A stretch of DNA of 64,000 nucleotides from Gammaproteobacteria bacterium (lineage in GTDB: Bacteria; Pseudomonadota; Gammaproteobacteria; UBA4575). Of this stretch, positions 1 to 8,323 are shown piece by piece; the first letter of the stretch is position 1, and each line of letters begins with the position of its first letter. The position numbers and the translations under genes are program-made. The notes below the pieces were generated by a model that worked only from the letters and a program-made list of their open reading frames with translations, was not told where the DNA came from and searched no databases. The stretch spans positions 124,001-188,000 of the forward strand of contig JANQOB010000020.1 in NCBI GenBank assembly GCA_028279275.1, given 5' to 3'.

Positions 1-506
1 ATATTTTTTAAATGATGTTTTCCTCTATAACTATAATTGTAGGGTAACTTGCGGTGTACATGATTAAATAGAGCTTCGGAAAAGACAATTTCTCCGGGTT
101 TCGCAAAAGCTTCTAGCCGTTTAGCAATGTTTACGCAATTACCAAATGCTTCTCCATTATCAATCAGTACTTCCCCACAGTTAATACCAATTCTCAGTTT
201 AAATTTTTCGCAATTAGAAAGAGATTCATTGTGGTCAGATGAGATAGATTGAATGTCTACAGCGCATTGAAGTGCATTAGAAGTCGCCGAAAATGTCGCA
301 AGAAGACTGTCGCCTTCGGTTCTATGAATCACACCATTATGGTGACGAATTAGGTTTGTAATTAGTGAATAACGCGCACATAAATTATCATGTGTACGGT
401 CTTCATTTATTTCCGTTAATCGAGCATATTCTGCAACATCTGCAAACAGAATCGTTTTTAATTCACGATGAGTAGATCCTTGTGGAGCCCCGTTCACGCT
501 AATCAT
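1..506 (-). CDS. Class III adenylate/guanylate cyclase, N-terminal part (cut by window edge)
   Basis: Partial gene running off the left edge; I translated it directly because it has no stop in the window. It starts at ATG 504-506 and encodes a class III nucleotidyl cyclase catalytic domain, expected to make cAMP or cGMP. Visible landmarks are the first metal-binding Asp in the stretch TILFADVAEYARL, the second in HRTEGDSLLATF, and the block LRIGINCGEVLIDNGEAFGNCVNIAKRLE followed by KPGEIV. No signal peptide or membrane segment precedes the domain, so this part is probably cytoplasmic. The C-terminal part is unseen, so any sensor or anchor domain is unknown. It resembles the cyclase at 6172-7128 in layout, suggesting paralogues. 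The assignment to the cyclase family is firm; whether the product is cAMP or cGMP is inferred from the family. Confidence 0.9.
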   Translation of the reverse strand, partial: MISVNGAPQGSTHRELKTILFADVAEYARLTEINEDRTHDNLCARYSLITNLIRHHNGVIHRTEGDSLLATFSATSNALQCAVDIQSISSDHNESLSNCEKFKLRIGINCGEVLIDNGEAFGNCVNIAKRLEAFAKPGEIVFSEALFNHVHRKLPYNYSYRGKHHLKN

Positions 507-899
507 TCTCTTTTTGTTCTGTTTAGATTATATATATCATAGCACTATGTGCTTGTTTTATTTGATTAAATTTCTGTTAAATGCTAATTGTATTTTCTTA
601 GATTGCTTTTTTGGCTGTTTATATAAATTTTATTTATACAAATAGTTTATTTCAATTTATCAAATTTAGTTTGATAGAAGTCATTGCAAATCAACCTCCC
701 GATATGTAACACAAATCATATTGTATTCACTTCATTAAATACGGTTTTGCTCATTTTTACAAAACCTAGTATCACAAAAAATATGTAGTAAATATCACAA
801 TTGATTCGTATGTATTTTCACTGATGCACATTCGTTAATTCGATTAAATATTTCCACTGCAAACATAAACAAACGCATTAAGCGTTTATTGGAAAGCAT
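507..899. promoter_or_regulatory. Intergenic region between divergent genes, with a weak CRP-like site
   Basis: About 390 bp of very AT-rich sequence between the leftward cyclase and the rightward small secreted protein. I see no coding sequence or strong terminator. The only structured signal is TGTAG-N6-TCACA at 784-799, which matches one half of the CRP consensus perfectly and the other half at three of five bases. It would lie roughly 100 bp upstream of the next start codon. Weak on its own, it gains some weight from stronger sites elsewhere in the window. Confidence 0.3.
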
Positions 900-1202
900 G
901 TGGAAAAAATATTTAGAAAGATAATTTCAAGCTTATTAATGAGCCCACTAGCTTTGTTATTTATCCAGCCAACTTTTGCTGAATTAATAACTGAAACAGA
1001 AAATAGGGCTTTAAATATAAAAGTTTCAAATGTATTCAAAGGTGAATTGATTTCTTGTTATGAGGATTATTACTCTCATTCAAAATTTGATTATAAATTT
1101 CACTTTGGATCTAGCCTAAGGTTCACACTTTCCGACAAAAGTTGTTTGCAAAACTTTTCACAATCACTTGAAAAAGAAAGCTCTGTGTCAAGTGATTTAT
1201 GA
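900..1202 (+). CDS. Small secreted protein of unknown function
   Basis: A 100-residue reading frame opening with GTG at 900. The first 27 residues look like a signal peptide: basic start MEKIFRKII, a hydrophobic core, then PTFA before the likely cleavage site. The mature part is about 73 residues with two cysteines (in ELISCYEDYY and SDKSCLQNF) that could form a disulfide in the periplasm. I recognise no family. It ends 43 bp before the porin start at 1246 on the same strand, so the two may be cotranscribed. The GTG start and a GGAAAG only three bases upstream make initiation uncertain, and it could be a chance frame. The signal peptide is the main reason to keep it. Confidence 0.45.
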   Translation: MEKIFRKIISSLLMSPLALLFIQPTFAELITETENRALNIKVSNVFKGELISCYEDYYSHSKFDYKFHFGSSLRFTLSDKSCLQNFSQSLEKESSVSSDL

Positions 1203-1245
1203 AAGCTTGGGGAAACTAACTTTAAACATAAGTCGGAGAGAAAAA

Positions 1246-2595
1246 ATGAAGAAAATTGGAATTTTATTGGGAGCATTATTTATTATTACTCCTTTTACAG
1301 TGATTGCTGGTGTAGGGGGAGGGAATGCAAACTCGAACTGGACGATCTATGGATGGCAAAACTATTCATGGGAATTCGTTGATAACGATGCGCGAGAATT
1401 TGATCGAATTAAGGCGAATGCGGCAAATATTGGATTTGCAGCAACTGTAGATACTGGTGTGTCCGTTGGTGGAACAGCTGTAAAAGCAAATGTTCAATGC
1501 GAACAATTTACATTTTTTAATGAATTTGCAGGTGGTGGTGGTTGGTGTAACCGTAACTCAAAGCTAAGTCTCTCAGGTCCATGGGGTGAGGTCGGCTTCG
1601 CTCACTGGTTGTTACCCTTTAACGAAATGGTGGCAGCATGGGTAGATCCATTCTATGACGCAGGTGCAGATTCTCACACATCAATAATGGGAACCCACGG
1701 ACTTTCCGGAAACTTTTTCAATGGTGGTACATTCGATGACACAACATTTGGCGGTGATTTTGACTATTCAAATTTCGCCGACTATGAAACCAGCTTCAAT
1801 CGGCGTCAAGAAAATTTGATTCACTGGTGGAGTCCAAATTGGAATGGATTCAATGCTCGCTTTGCAATTACCGCAGGATTGCGTGATGAAACCGCGGGAC
1901 CAGATGGTGACCTCGATCCACAAATCATCTCAACGGGCATTACCTATACTACCGACATAGGAAATGACAACCTTTGGCTTGCATTAGCCTATGAAGAGCA
2001 TGATGAATGGACCGCGGAAGCGAACAACAGAACTGCAGCATTTGTTTCAGACCCCGCTGCAACCGGTGGCACTGGTACTGATGCTGTAGAGCCGGGTGCA
2101 CAATTATCTGGTGCACCAGACGATGGCACAGGAAGATGCTCTGACTCCGATGACGATGCTTGGCGAATCGCAGGTCGTTATATTAAGGACTGGGGTAACG
2201 GACACTCCACTCAAATTTCAGCAATGTATGAAGAACTTTCTTGGGAAACCGACTGTGACTTTGAGACTGTATTTGAAGATCTTGAAATAGATCACTGGAT
2301 GATCTCTGGTAAGCACAATTTCCCTGGTCCATTAGATTTTCGATTCTCATATATGGATGCAGATGAGTATGACTGTGGTGCTGGAGCAACAGCATGTATT
2401 GAAGATGACTCTGATGCAATTGCATACAACATTGGTCTCTTTTACACGATGCCAGCTGGTACAGAACTTCGTTTGACTTACTCTGAAGTAGACAACGAAG
2501 ATAATGCTACATACGACTTTGGTATTAAAGGTGCTGGTAACGCAAGAGGTGAAGACGTCGATATGATCGCTCTTGGGATGGTGCAGTGGTTCTAG
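1246..2595 (+). CDS. Outer-membrane porin, Gram-negative type
   Basis: A 449-residue outer-membrane beta-barrel expected to form a diffusion channel. I chose ATG 1246 because CGGAGAG lies just upstream and the protein then begins MKKIGILLGALFIITPFTVIAG, a clean signal peptide; the frame stays open further upstream to 1168 but that would bury the signal. The mature chain alternates polar and aromatic residues, is rich in Asp, Gly and Asn, and ends in MVQWF, with the terminal Phe used as an outer-membrane assembly signal. Porin-family turns such as GPWGEVGFAHWLLPF are present. Unusually for a porin there are several cysteines (NVQCEQF, GGWCNRN, GRCSDS, TDCDFE, YDCGAGATACIE), which may form loop disulfides. 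A strong terminator follows at 2658. Substrate preference cannot be read from the sequence. Confidence 0.88.
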   Translation: MKKIGILLGALFIITPFTVIAGVGGGNANSNWTIYGWQNYSWEFVDNDAREFDRIKANAANIGFAATVDTGVSVGGTAVKANVQCEQFTFFNEFAGGGGWCNRNSKLSLSGPWGEVGFAHWLLPFNEMVAAWVDPFYDAGADSHTSIMGTHGLSGNFFNGGTFDDTTFGGDFDYSNFADYETSFNRRQENLIHWWSPNWNGFNARFAITAGLRDETAGPDGDLDPQIISTGITYTTDIGNDNLWLALAYEEHDEWTAEANNRTAAFVSDPAATGGTGTDAVEPGAQLSGAPDDGTGRCSDSDDDAWRIAGRYIKDWGNGHSTQISAMYEELSWETDCDFETVFEDLEIDHWMISGKHNFPGPLDFRFSYMDADEYDCGAGATACIEDDSDAIAYNIGLFYTMPAGTELRLTYSEVDNEDNATYDFGIKGAGNARGEDVDMIALGMVQWF

Positions 2596-2657
2596 CGAGT
2601 AACTGAATTAATGAATACTCCTCATAATAACTAGAATATAGGAATTTACTCGAGCAT

Positions 2658-2690
2658 AAACCGGGCTTTATTCAAAGCCCGGTTTTTTTA
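2658..2690 (+). terminator. Rho-independent terminator after the porin
   Basis: A perfect 12-bp inverted repeat, AAACCGGGCTTT (2658-2669) and AAAGCCCGGTTT (2674-2685), with a four-base loop and a run of T residues from 2683. It sits about 60 bp after the porin stop codon and should end that transcript. Confidence 0.92.
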
Positions 2691-2881
2691 TGTCCTGAAT
2701 TTATTTAAAGCTTGATGGAATTACAGTTTAGAAACAAATAAATGTTGTGATGTGCAGCTGTAAAAATCTTTTTGTCAATAATAATTTATTTAATTAAACT
2801 CGTCTGTTTCAGCGGTTGTGTTAGAACTTTAAAGGTAAAATATTTAATTTTGTTCCGTAATGCACAGGTAAAAAAATATTT

Positions 2882-3367
2882 ATGGGTCTTTTCAATACAT
2901 CTTCTACGGCTGATTTGAGTGTCGGGATGCCTGCGCCCTCATTTGAATTAGCAGATCAAACCGGTAAAACTCATAATCTAAAGGATTATTTGGGTAAGTG
3001 GGTAGTGCTTTATTTTTATCCTAAAGATGACACACCAGGTTGCACTAAAGAAGCATGTGCGTTTAGAGATGATATTGCTACTTTACAAAGTTTAGATGTA
3101 CAAGTGTTTGGAGTGAGCATAGACTCTGTTAAGAGTCATGCAGATTTTGCAGAAAAATTTAGTTTACAGTTTCCATTGCTAGCAGATACTGGTGGAGATA
3201 TAGCAAATAGTTATGGATCGTTAACAAAGTTAGGCCCCTTGAAACTTGCTAAACGTCATACATTTATAATTGATCCCAAAGGCAAGCTAGCTAAGATTTA
3301 TCGTAGTGTGAACCCAGCTTCACATAGTGATCAGGTTATAGCTGATATCAAACTACTGCAAAACTAA
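2882..3367 (+). CDS. bcp: Thioredoxin-dependent peroxiredoxin, Bcp/PrxQ type
   Basis: A 161-residue AhpC/TSA-fold peroxidase that reduces hydrogen peroxide and organic hydroperoxides with thioredoxin as donor; expected in the cytoplasm. The peroxidatic cysteine is C54 in the motif TPGCTKEAC, with a second cysteine at C59, the five-residue spacing typical of the Bcp/PrxQ group. Upstream VVLYFYPKDDTPGC and downstream HTFIIDPKGKL are also characteristic. Length fits the family (150-165). It stands alone after the porin terminator and before the riboswitch-controlled operon. I see no OxyR-type operator. Confidence 0.93.
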   Translation: MGLFNTSSTADLSVGMPAPSFELADQTGKTHNLKDYLGKWVVLYFYPKDDTPGCTKEACAFRDDIATLQSLDVQVFGVSIDSVKSHADFAEKFSLQFPLLADTGGDIANSYGSLTKLGPLKLAKRHTFIIDPKGKLAKIYRSVNPASHSDQVIADIKLLQN

Positions 3368-3378
3368 ACTATTTCTTT

Positions 3379-3387
3379 TGCTATAAT
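3379..3387 (+). promoter_or_regulatory. Extended -10 promoter of the B12 operon
   Basis: TGCTATAAT at 3379-3387 is a perfect extended -10 element (TG-N-TATAAT) and would start transcription near 3394, about 15 bases before the conserved riboswitch core. The -35 region is poor, as is common for extended -10 promoters. Confidence 0.65.
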
Positions 3388-3407
3388 CTAAAATTACAAA
3401 CTCACTT

Positions 3408-3600
3408 AAGGTGTCCTCGCCCAAAATTTTTAATGTTTTCGGGCCAAGGGTGAAACAGGGAAATCTGTGAAAAGCAGATGCTGCCCCCGCAACGGTAATT
3501 GAGTATAAGTAGTTCAATAACCACTGTGTTTTTTAACATGGGAAGGTGGATTACTTAGTCTACAGACAGCTCTTTAGCCCGGAGACCGGCCTTATGTGAC
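3408..3600 (+). promoter_or_regulatory. Cobalamin riboswitch controlling btuB
   Basis: A leader RNA that binds adenosylcobalamin or a related cobalamin and shuts off the downstream gene. The conserved core is plain: AGGGTGAAACAGGGAA, then GTGAAAAGCAGATGCTGCCCCCGC split around position 3480, then GCAACGGTAA, and on the 3' side AGCCCGGAGACCGGCCT ending near 3592. Downstream, 3641-3658 forms an 8-bp hairpin (ACACAAGT, TT loop, ACTTGTGT), and CACACA near 3640 could instead pair with TGTGTG near 3668, so a switch acting on the ribosome site is plausible. The Shine-Dalgarno AAGGGG at 3692-3697 lies just before the btuB start. No classic T-run terminator is visible, which favours translational control. 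Confidence 0.93.
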
Positions 3601-3702
3601 TCAGAAAGTTGCGGCGGGCGACTCTGGCTGAAGTTCTCCCACACAAGTTTACTTGTGTTCTTCACTGTGTGTCCGTCACTAAATTTTAATTAAGGGGCAC
3701 AT

Positions 3703-5484
3703 ATGAAAATAAAACTTCTATATATAATAATTTTTCTTGCTAATTATGTATCTGCGGCAGAGGAAATTGTTGTTACGCCAACCAAATTCGCTCAAAACGT
3801 TAGTGAAGTAATTCCTTCTGTAATTATTATCGATAAACAAACTATCCAACAAACGCCTGCTGCGAATCTAGCCGATCTGTTACGTTGGTACGCAGGAATT
3901 GAAATGGCCCGTACAGGCGGGGTGGGGCAGCAAACTTCAGTATTCATTCGTGGTGCGAACAGCAATCATACCTCAGTATTAATCAACGGAGTAAAAATGA
4001 ATTCCTCTACTACAGGTGCTCCTGCATTTGAGGCGATTAACACTTCATTTATAGAGCGAATCGAGATTGTTAAAGGCCCACGCTCTACCTTATATGGTTC
4101 GGAAGCAATAGGCGGAGTAATCAATATTATTACGAGTAGTGATGAAATCAAAAATGAAGCACAAGTTCATTTTTCCAATGGAAGATATTCAACCACTCAA
4201 CAAGGATTTGATTTTAAAATTTCCAATAACTTCCTTAATGCAGATGTTTCATTTGCACAGTTACAATCTGATGGTTTTCCTACTGTTGCATCCTCAAATA
4301 CTGATCATGGTCATGACAACGATACACTTGATATAAATTTGAATACCAATATTGCGAATATCGGCTTTACCTTTGGGTATTGGCAAGCAGAGGGCAATAC
4401 TGAATATGATGGGTTTGGTGTTGATCTGGATCAAGATCGTAAAAATGATGTATTCAGTATGGCTGTAAGTGTGCCTATAACTGAATTTTGGGATTCTAAT
4501 TTCTCAATTTCAAAAGTGAGAGATGAGATTCGTCAAAACCAAATAAATTTTTTGGGCGATGAGGATTTTGCTTTTACTGATCGAATTGTATATGACTGGA
4601 AAAATGATTTATCAATCTTGAATACCCATTTAAGTTTTGGTGCAACCATGACAGATGAAGAGACGCAATCACTCTCATTTGGAACTAGATATAAAGAAAA
4701 TACAGATGATTTTTCATTGTACATAAATCATAAAATGAATATCGGGAAGCATAGAGTTTTTGGGTCAACACGTTACATAAATCATGATGATTTTGGTGAC
4801 GAACTAGTATGGAATGCAGAATATGCCTATCAAGTCTCTAATCAATTACGTTTATTCGCAAGTTATGCTACAGGCTTTAGAGCCCCTGATAGTAACGCCA
4901 GATTTGGTTTCGGTGGTAATCCTGATTTAAGAGAAGAAAAATCAAGATCCACAGAACTAGGGTTAGATTGTACTTTTAATGATAGTACAGGTTTATCTTT
5001 ACGTTTATATGAGAATAAAATTGAGGACTTAATTGAAACAATACTAATTGATCCAGGTATGTTCATATTTGAAAATCGTAATGTTAGTGAGGCGCGTATT
5101 CAAGGGATGGAAATCACTTTTCAGCATCAGTCTGATTTATGGGATTTCAATTTAGAGGGATCGATAAAAGAACCAAAGAATGAAACAAATGATTCCCTGC
5201 TTCTAAGAAGGTCTAAACGTTCATTGCACAGTTCTTTCGCATATAAGAATGAAAATTACTTTGTTCGGCTGAATGGATTGCTTACATCTGAAAGAGTTGA
5301 TTTTGGTGGCGCTACATTATCAGGTTATGGTTTGTTAAATTTTGCTGCAGGTATACATTTTCCTTATTCTACAATCTCTCTGAAATTTGAAAATATACTT
5401 GACAAGGATTATGAGCTCGCATCTGGATTCAATACTCCCGGTCAATCTGTATTTGCAGAATTAAGAGTTAACTTTACAGAATAA
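3703..5484 (+). CDS. btuB: TonB-dependent vitamin B12 receptor BtuB
   Basis: A 593-residue outer-membrane receptor that imports cobalamin using energy from TonB. Residues 1-18 form a signal peptide. EEIVVTPTK directly after it is the TonB box. The plug domain follows, with FIRGANSNHTSVLINGVKMN and IERIEIVKGPRSTLYGSEAIGGVINIIT, then a 22-strand-type barrel. Length and order match BtuB (about 600 residues). The ligand is assigned by context as well as sequence: a cobalamin riboswitch precedes the gene and a cobalamin adenosyltransferase starts 6 bp after it. The C-terminus VFAELRVNFTE lacks the usual final aromatic residue; Phe is third from the end, a minor oddity. Confidence 0.93.
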   Translation: MKIKLLYIIIFLANYVSAAEEIVVTPTKFAQNVSEVIPSVIIIDKQTIQQTPAANLADLLRWYAGIEMARTGGVGQQTSVFIRGANSNHTSVLINGVKMNSSTTGAPAFEAINTSFIERIEIVKGPRSTLYGSEAIGGVINIITSSDEIKNEAQVHFSNGRYSTTQQGFDFKISNNFLNADVSFAQLQSDGFPTVASSNTDHGHDNDTLDINLNTNIANIGFTFGYWQAEGNTEYDGFGVDLDQDRKNDVFSMAVSVPITEFWDSNFSISKVRDEIRQNQINFLGDEDFAFTDRIVYDWKNDLSILNTHLSFGATMTDEETQSLSFGTRYKENTDDFSLYINHKMNIGKHRVFGSTRYINHDDFGDELVWNAEYAYQVSNQLRLFASYATGFRAPDSNARFGFGGNPDLREEKSRSTELGLDCTFNDSTGLSLRLYENKIEDLIETILIDPGMFIFENRNVSEARIQGMEITFQHQSDLWDFNLEGSIKEPKNETNDSLLLRRSKRSLHSSFAYKNENYFVRLNGLLTSERVDFGGATLSGYGLLNFAAGIHFPYSTISLKFENILDKDYELASGFNTPGQSVFAELRVNFTE

Positions 5485-5490
5485 AAAAAT

Positions 5491-6030
5491 ATGTCTAATC
5501 GATTAACAAAAATATATACCAAGACTGGAGACAAAGGGGATACGGGATTATCGACCGGTTTGCGCGTGCGCAAAGATTGCCCACAAATTCAAGCTATTGG
5601 TGATGTCGATGAGCTCAATTCGGTTTTAGGCATGGTTTTAACTTACGACATGCCGAATGACATGCAAGAAATTATTATTGAAATTCAACATCAACTTTTT
5701 AATTTGGGTGCAGAATTGAATAATGCTGAGTTAACATTTACGAATAAAGATAATGTTGAAAAACTAGAAGATAAAATAGACGAGTTCAATAACACATTAC
5801 CACCTTTAATAAATTTTATTTTGCCTGGAGGTGGTTCCGCATCGGCTACTTGCCATCTAGCACGTGCAGTGTGTCGCCGGGCTGAACGTAGTGTTGTTAT
5901 GCTAAATGAAGAGAATGAGCTGAACCCACAGTTGCAAATTTATTTAAATCGACTTTCAGATTTCCTGTTTGTTGCATGTAGAGTACTGGCAAAACATGCC
6001 GGTGAAGAAGAGACGCTATGGTCAAAATAA
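5491..6030 (+). CDS. Cob(I)alamin adenosyltransferase, PduO/MMAB type
   Basis: A 179-residue cytoplasmic enzyme that transfers the adenosyl group of ATP to cob(I)alamin to make coenzyme B12. The N-terminal ATP-binding stretch YTKTGDKGDTGLSTG, the central CHLARAVCRRAERSV and the C-terminal YLNRLSDFLFVACR are signatures of the PduO (MMAB) family. It begins 6 bp after btuB and so should share the riboswitch. Together they form a scavenging unit: import B12, then convert it to its coenzyme. No cobalamin synthesis genes are in the window. Confidence 0.94.
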   Translation: MSNRLTKIYTKTGDKGDTGLSTGLRVRKDCPQIQAIGDVDELNSVLGMVLTYDMPNDMQEIIIEIQHQLFNLGAELNNAELTFTNKDNVEKLEDKIDEFNNTLPPLINFILPGGGSASATCHLARAVCRRAERSVVMLNEENELNPQLQIYLNRLSDFLFVACRVLAKHAGEEETLWSK

Positions 6031-6171
6031 ACACTTAAATAGAAGAGTAATAACTAATAATGATAGGGATTAAGAAAGGTAAAGTATTGTTTGAGTTAGA
6101 ATAACAATCAATTCACATATGATTTATTTTGGTAGTAAAATAAATGTATCAACTCTTTTTCGTTATTAAGC

Positions 6172-7128
6172 ATGAATAGCAGTCAAATTGAAGAAGCAGA
6201 GAACCTTACTGTAGCAGTATTGTTTGCTGATATATTTGAATACAGCAAACACACAGAGTTTTATGAAGAAGAAACACATCAAAATTTACAAACAGTACTA
6301 GAACTAGCACGCTCACTCGTTGATAAAAATTCAGGCCATGTTTCACGAGCACATGGCGATAGCATTTTAGCAACTTTCTCAAATCCACTAGATGCAGTTT
6401 ATTGTGCAGTTGAAATACATGCAGCCACAACACGCCATAATTTTAATATTTTAGAAAAACATCAGTTGAAGTTTCGTATTGGCATTAATTTTGGCCAAGT
6501 AATATATGATAATGATAATCAGCCTTATGGAAATACAGTTAATGTTGCTGCAAGGCTAGAAAAAATGGCCAATCCAGGTGATATCGTAATTTCTGAACAT
6601 GTTTATAGCGAGTTAGATGAATCAATTCCTTTTGCTTGTTGTTATTTGGGTAATGCGAAATTAAATAATATCGAAAATTCTGTAAAGACATTTAAAGTTA
6701 TACAGCATAAAAGAATAAGTGACCGATGGTTTGATGTAACAAAACGAGTTTTTCAGATTGAAGCATATAAAGCTTACATATTTTTTGGCGTAGCTATGAC
6801 TTTGATGATCGTATCAATATTGACACTTATTACTGCATTAGGTTTATTTAATGTATTTCAAGATAACTATATTGCGATTAAGACGAGCCCATATTATGTG
6901 GAACCTATCATTGAAGAAGTAGACGTCGAGCACAAGGATAAAAACCGAGCTTACTTATATTTAATTTCGATAGCTGAAGACAGCATTATCGAAAATGATT
7001 TTGAAAGAGCACAAGAATATCTGGATAAGGCAATTGCTATTTTTCCCGATAAGTCAGAAGCCTATAAAAAGAAAATTGAGATATTAGAAATCAAGCAAAA
7101 GAATCTAGTCGATTACGATGATATTTAG
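6172..7128 (+). CDS. Membrane-anchored class III adenylate/guanylate cyclase
   Basis: A 318-residue protein with the catalytic domain first (residues about 10-180), one membrane segment (about 197-225, AYIFFGVAMTLMIVSILTL and onward) and a C-terminal part that looks like a helical TPR-type repeat (RAQEYLDKAIAIFPDKSEAY). Metal-binding Asp residues lie in VLFADIFEYSKH and RAHGDSILATF, and GNTVNVAARLEKMANPGDI supplies the nucleotide and transition-state region. The usual Lys before the second metal site is replaced (SRAHGD), so base specificity is unclear. The order catalytic domain, membrane helix, C-terminal repeat puts the repeat across the membrane, probably in the periplasm. The stop overlaps the stop of the convergent permease gene by four bases. 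Confidence 0.88.
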   Translation: MNSSQIEEAENLTVAVLFADIFEYSKHTEFYEEETHQNLQTVLELARSLVDKNSGHVSRAHGDSILATFSNPLDAVYCAVEIHAATTRHNFNILEKHQLKFRIGINFGQVIYDNDNQPYGNTVNVAARLEKMANPGDIVISEHVYSELDESIPFACCYLGNAKLNNIENSVKTFKVIQHKRISDRWFDVTKRVFQIEAYKAYIFFGVAMTLMIVSILTLITALGLFNVFQDNYIAIKTSPYYVEPIIEEVDVEHKDKNRAYLYLISIAEDSIIENDFERAQEYLDKAIAIFPDKSEAYKKKIEILEIKQKNLVDYDDI

Positions 7129-8315
7129 CTCGCACGCAAGCCCTTCGAAACAGAAATTCTAGTTGCATAGTAGCAAGGATATATAGCACTCAATATTCCT
7201 ATTACAAGTGAAATTAGCCCCCCCGCCAAAAGTAAATTTGGAGTTACTGCAAAAGTAAATGCAACTTGGCTGAAACTTTGAGGATTAACACTGGAGACTT
7301 GTTGACCATTAAATAAAAAGTACGCAATAAGTAAACCTATTGCACCCCCAATAATGGAAATAATTATCGACTCTAGCAAAATAGCACCGATGATGGCGCT
7401 TGAATGGAAACCTAATGCGCGTTGAACAGCAATTTCACGCACTCGACTGACAATTGCATTATAAGCGGTGACCAAGGCACACACGATTGCACCTAAAGCC
7501 ATTAAAATGCCGACAATAATTCCTATGGTTTTGGTGAGACGAGTAAAAAATTCTGATTGTTCAGAATAATATTCTTTTTCGGATGAAATACGTGTTGTTA
7601 AATTTGGATTTGTATTTAGCCAATTTTCTAAGTTTGACCTTGCATTAGAAGATTCGTCTAAAACTATACGTACAGTTGACCAATATTCAGCTCGATTGTA
7701 TGCGGACATCATGATGGGTGCATCCGCCCAAATTTCAGATTCAGTAATACTTCCATCAGCTTCCATGATGCCTACTATTGTCCACTCATTTGTTCCCCAT
7801 GTATGAGTGCTGCCAACATCTAAACCTATAAATTGTTTAGCGGCCTGTTTTCCAATAATCACTTCGTTTAAACCTGTCTTGAACATTCTTCCTTCGATTA
7901 TTTTTATGTTTCCTCGTACATCAAAAGCCTGTTGTTTAACTCCACGTAAGGATAAATTGGCGTCTGTTCCAAAAGGTTTAATGGGTGCATTTATCCATAC
8001 AAGTGTCTCTGGAGACATGATGGGGCCATTCTCGTTACGTTTAATTCCTTCAGCTTGTTGCATACTTAAATATTCTTCAGTTGAAAAATATCCTTCGATC
8101 TCACTATTTGCGAATCCTCTGAAAACAATCATTAAATTGTCTGATGCTGTATTTTGCATGGTTGAATAAAAGCCCGATGCTATGGAGAGTAATCCTGTAA
8201 AAACTACTACAGTTCCTATCACACCTATTAATGCGGTAAGCGTTGAGGATTTACGGCTAGCGATACTGCGAAGATTGATGCTCGTTAAACTCAGTACACA
8301 ATTCAGTAAATTCAT
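7125..8315 (-). CDS. ABC transporter permease, MacB/FtsX type (second of two)
   Basis: A 396-residue inner-membrane permease. It has one N-terminal membrane segment (about 22-46), a large periplasmic domain (about 50-255) and three C-terminal segments including TIGIIVGILMALGAIVCALV, IIGAILLESIIISIIGGAIG and LLLAGGLISLVIGILSAIYP. This is the MacB/FtsX topology; VSRVREIAVQRALGFHS is the cytoplasmic coupling loop. It is the last gene of a leftward operon with adaptor, ATPase and another permease, 8 bp after the neighbouring permease. Family members with this layout do not move substrate through a channel but work on periplasmic substrates, toxins, lipids or lipoproteins. The substrate here is unknown. 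Confidence 0.88.
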   Translation of the reverse strand: MNLLNCVLSLTSINLRSIASRKSSTLTALIGVIGTVVVFTGLLSIASGFYSTMQNTASDNLMIVFRGFANSEIEGYFSTEEYLSMQQAEGIKRNENGPIMSPETLVWINAPIKPFGTDANLSLRGVKQQAFDVRGNIKIIEGRMFKTGLNEVIIGKQAAKQFIGLDVGSTHTWGTNEWTIVGIMEADGSITESEIWADAPIMMSAYNRAEYWSTVRIVLDESSNARSNLENWLNTNPNLTTRISSEKEYYSEQSEFFTRLTKTIGIIVGILMALGAIVCALVTAYNAIVSRVREIAVQRALGFHSSAIIGAILLESIIISIIGGAIGLLIAYFLFNGQQVSSVNPQSFSQVAFTFAVTPNLLLAGGLISLVIGILSAIYPCYYATRISVSKGLRAS

Positions 8316-8323
8316 ATTTAGCC

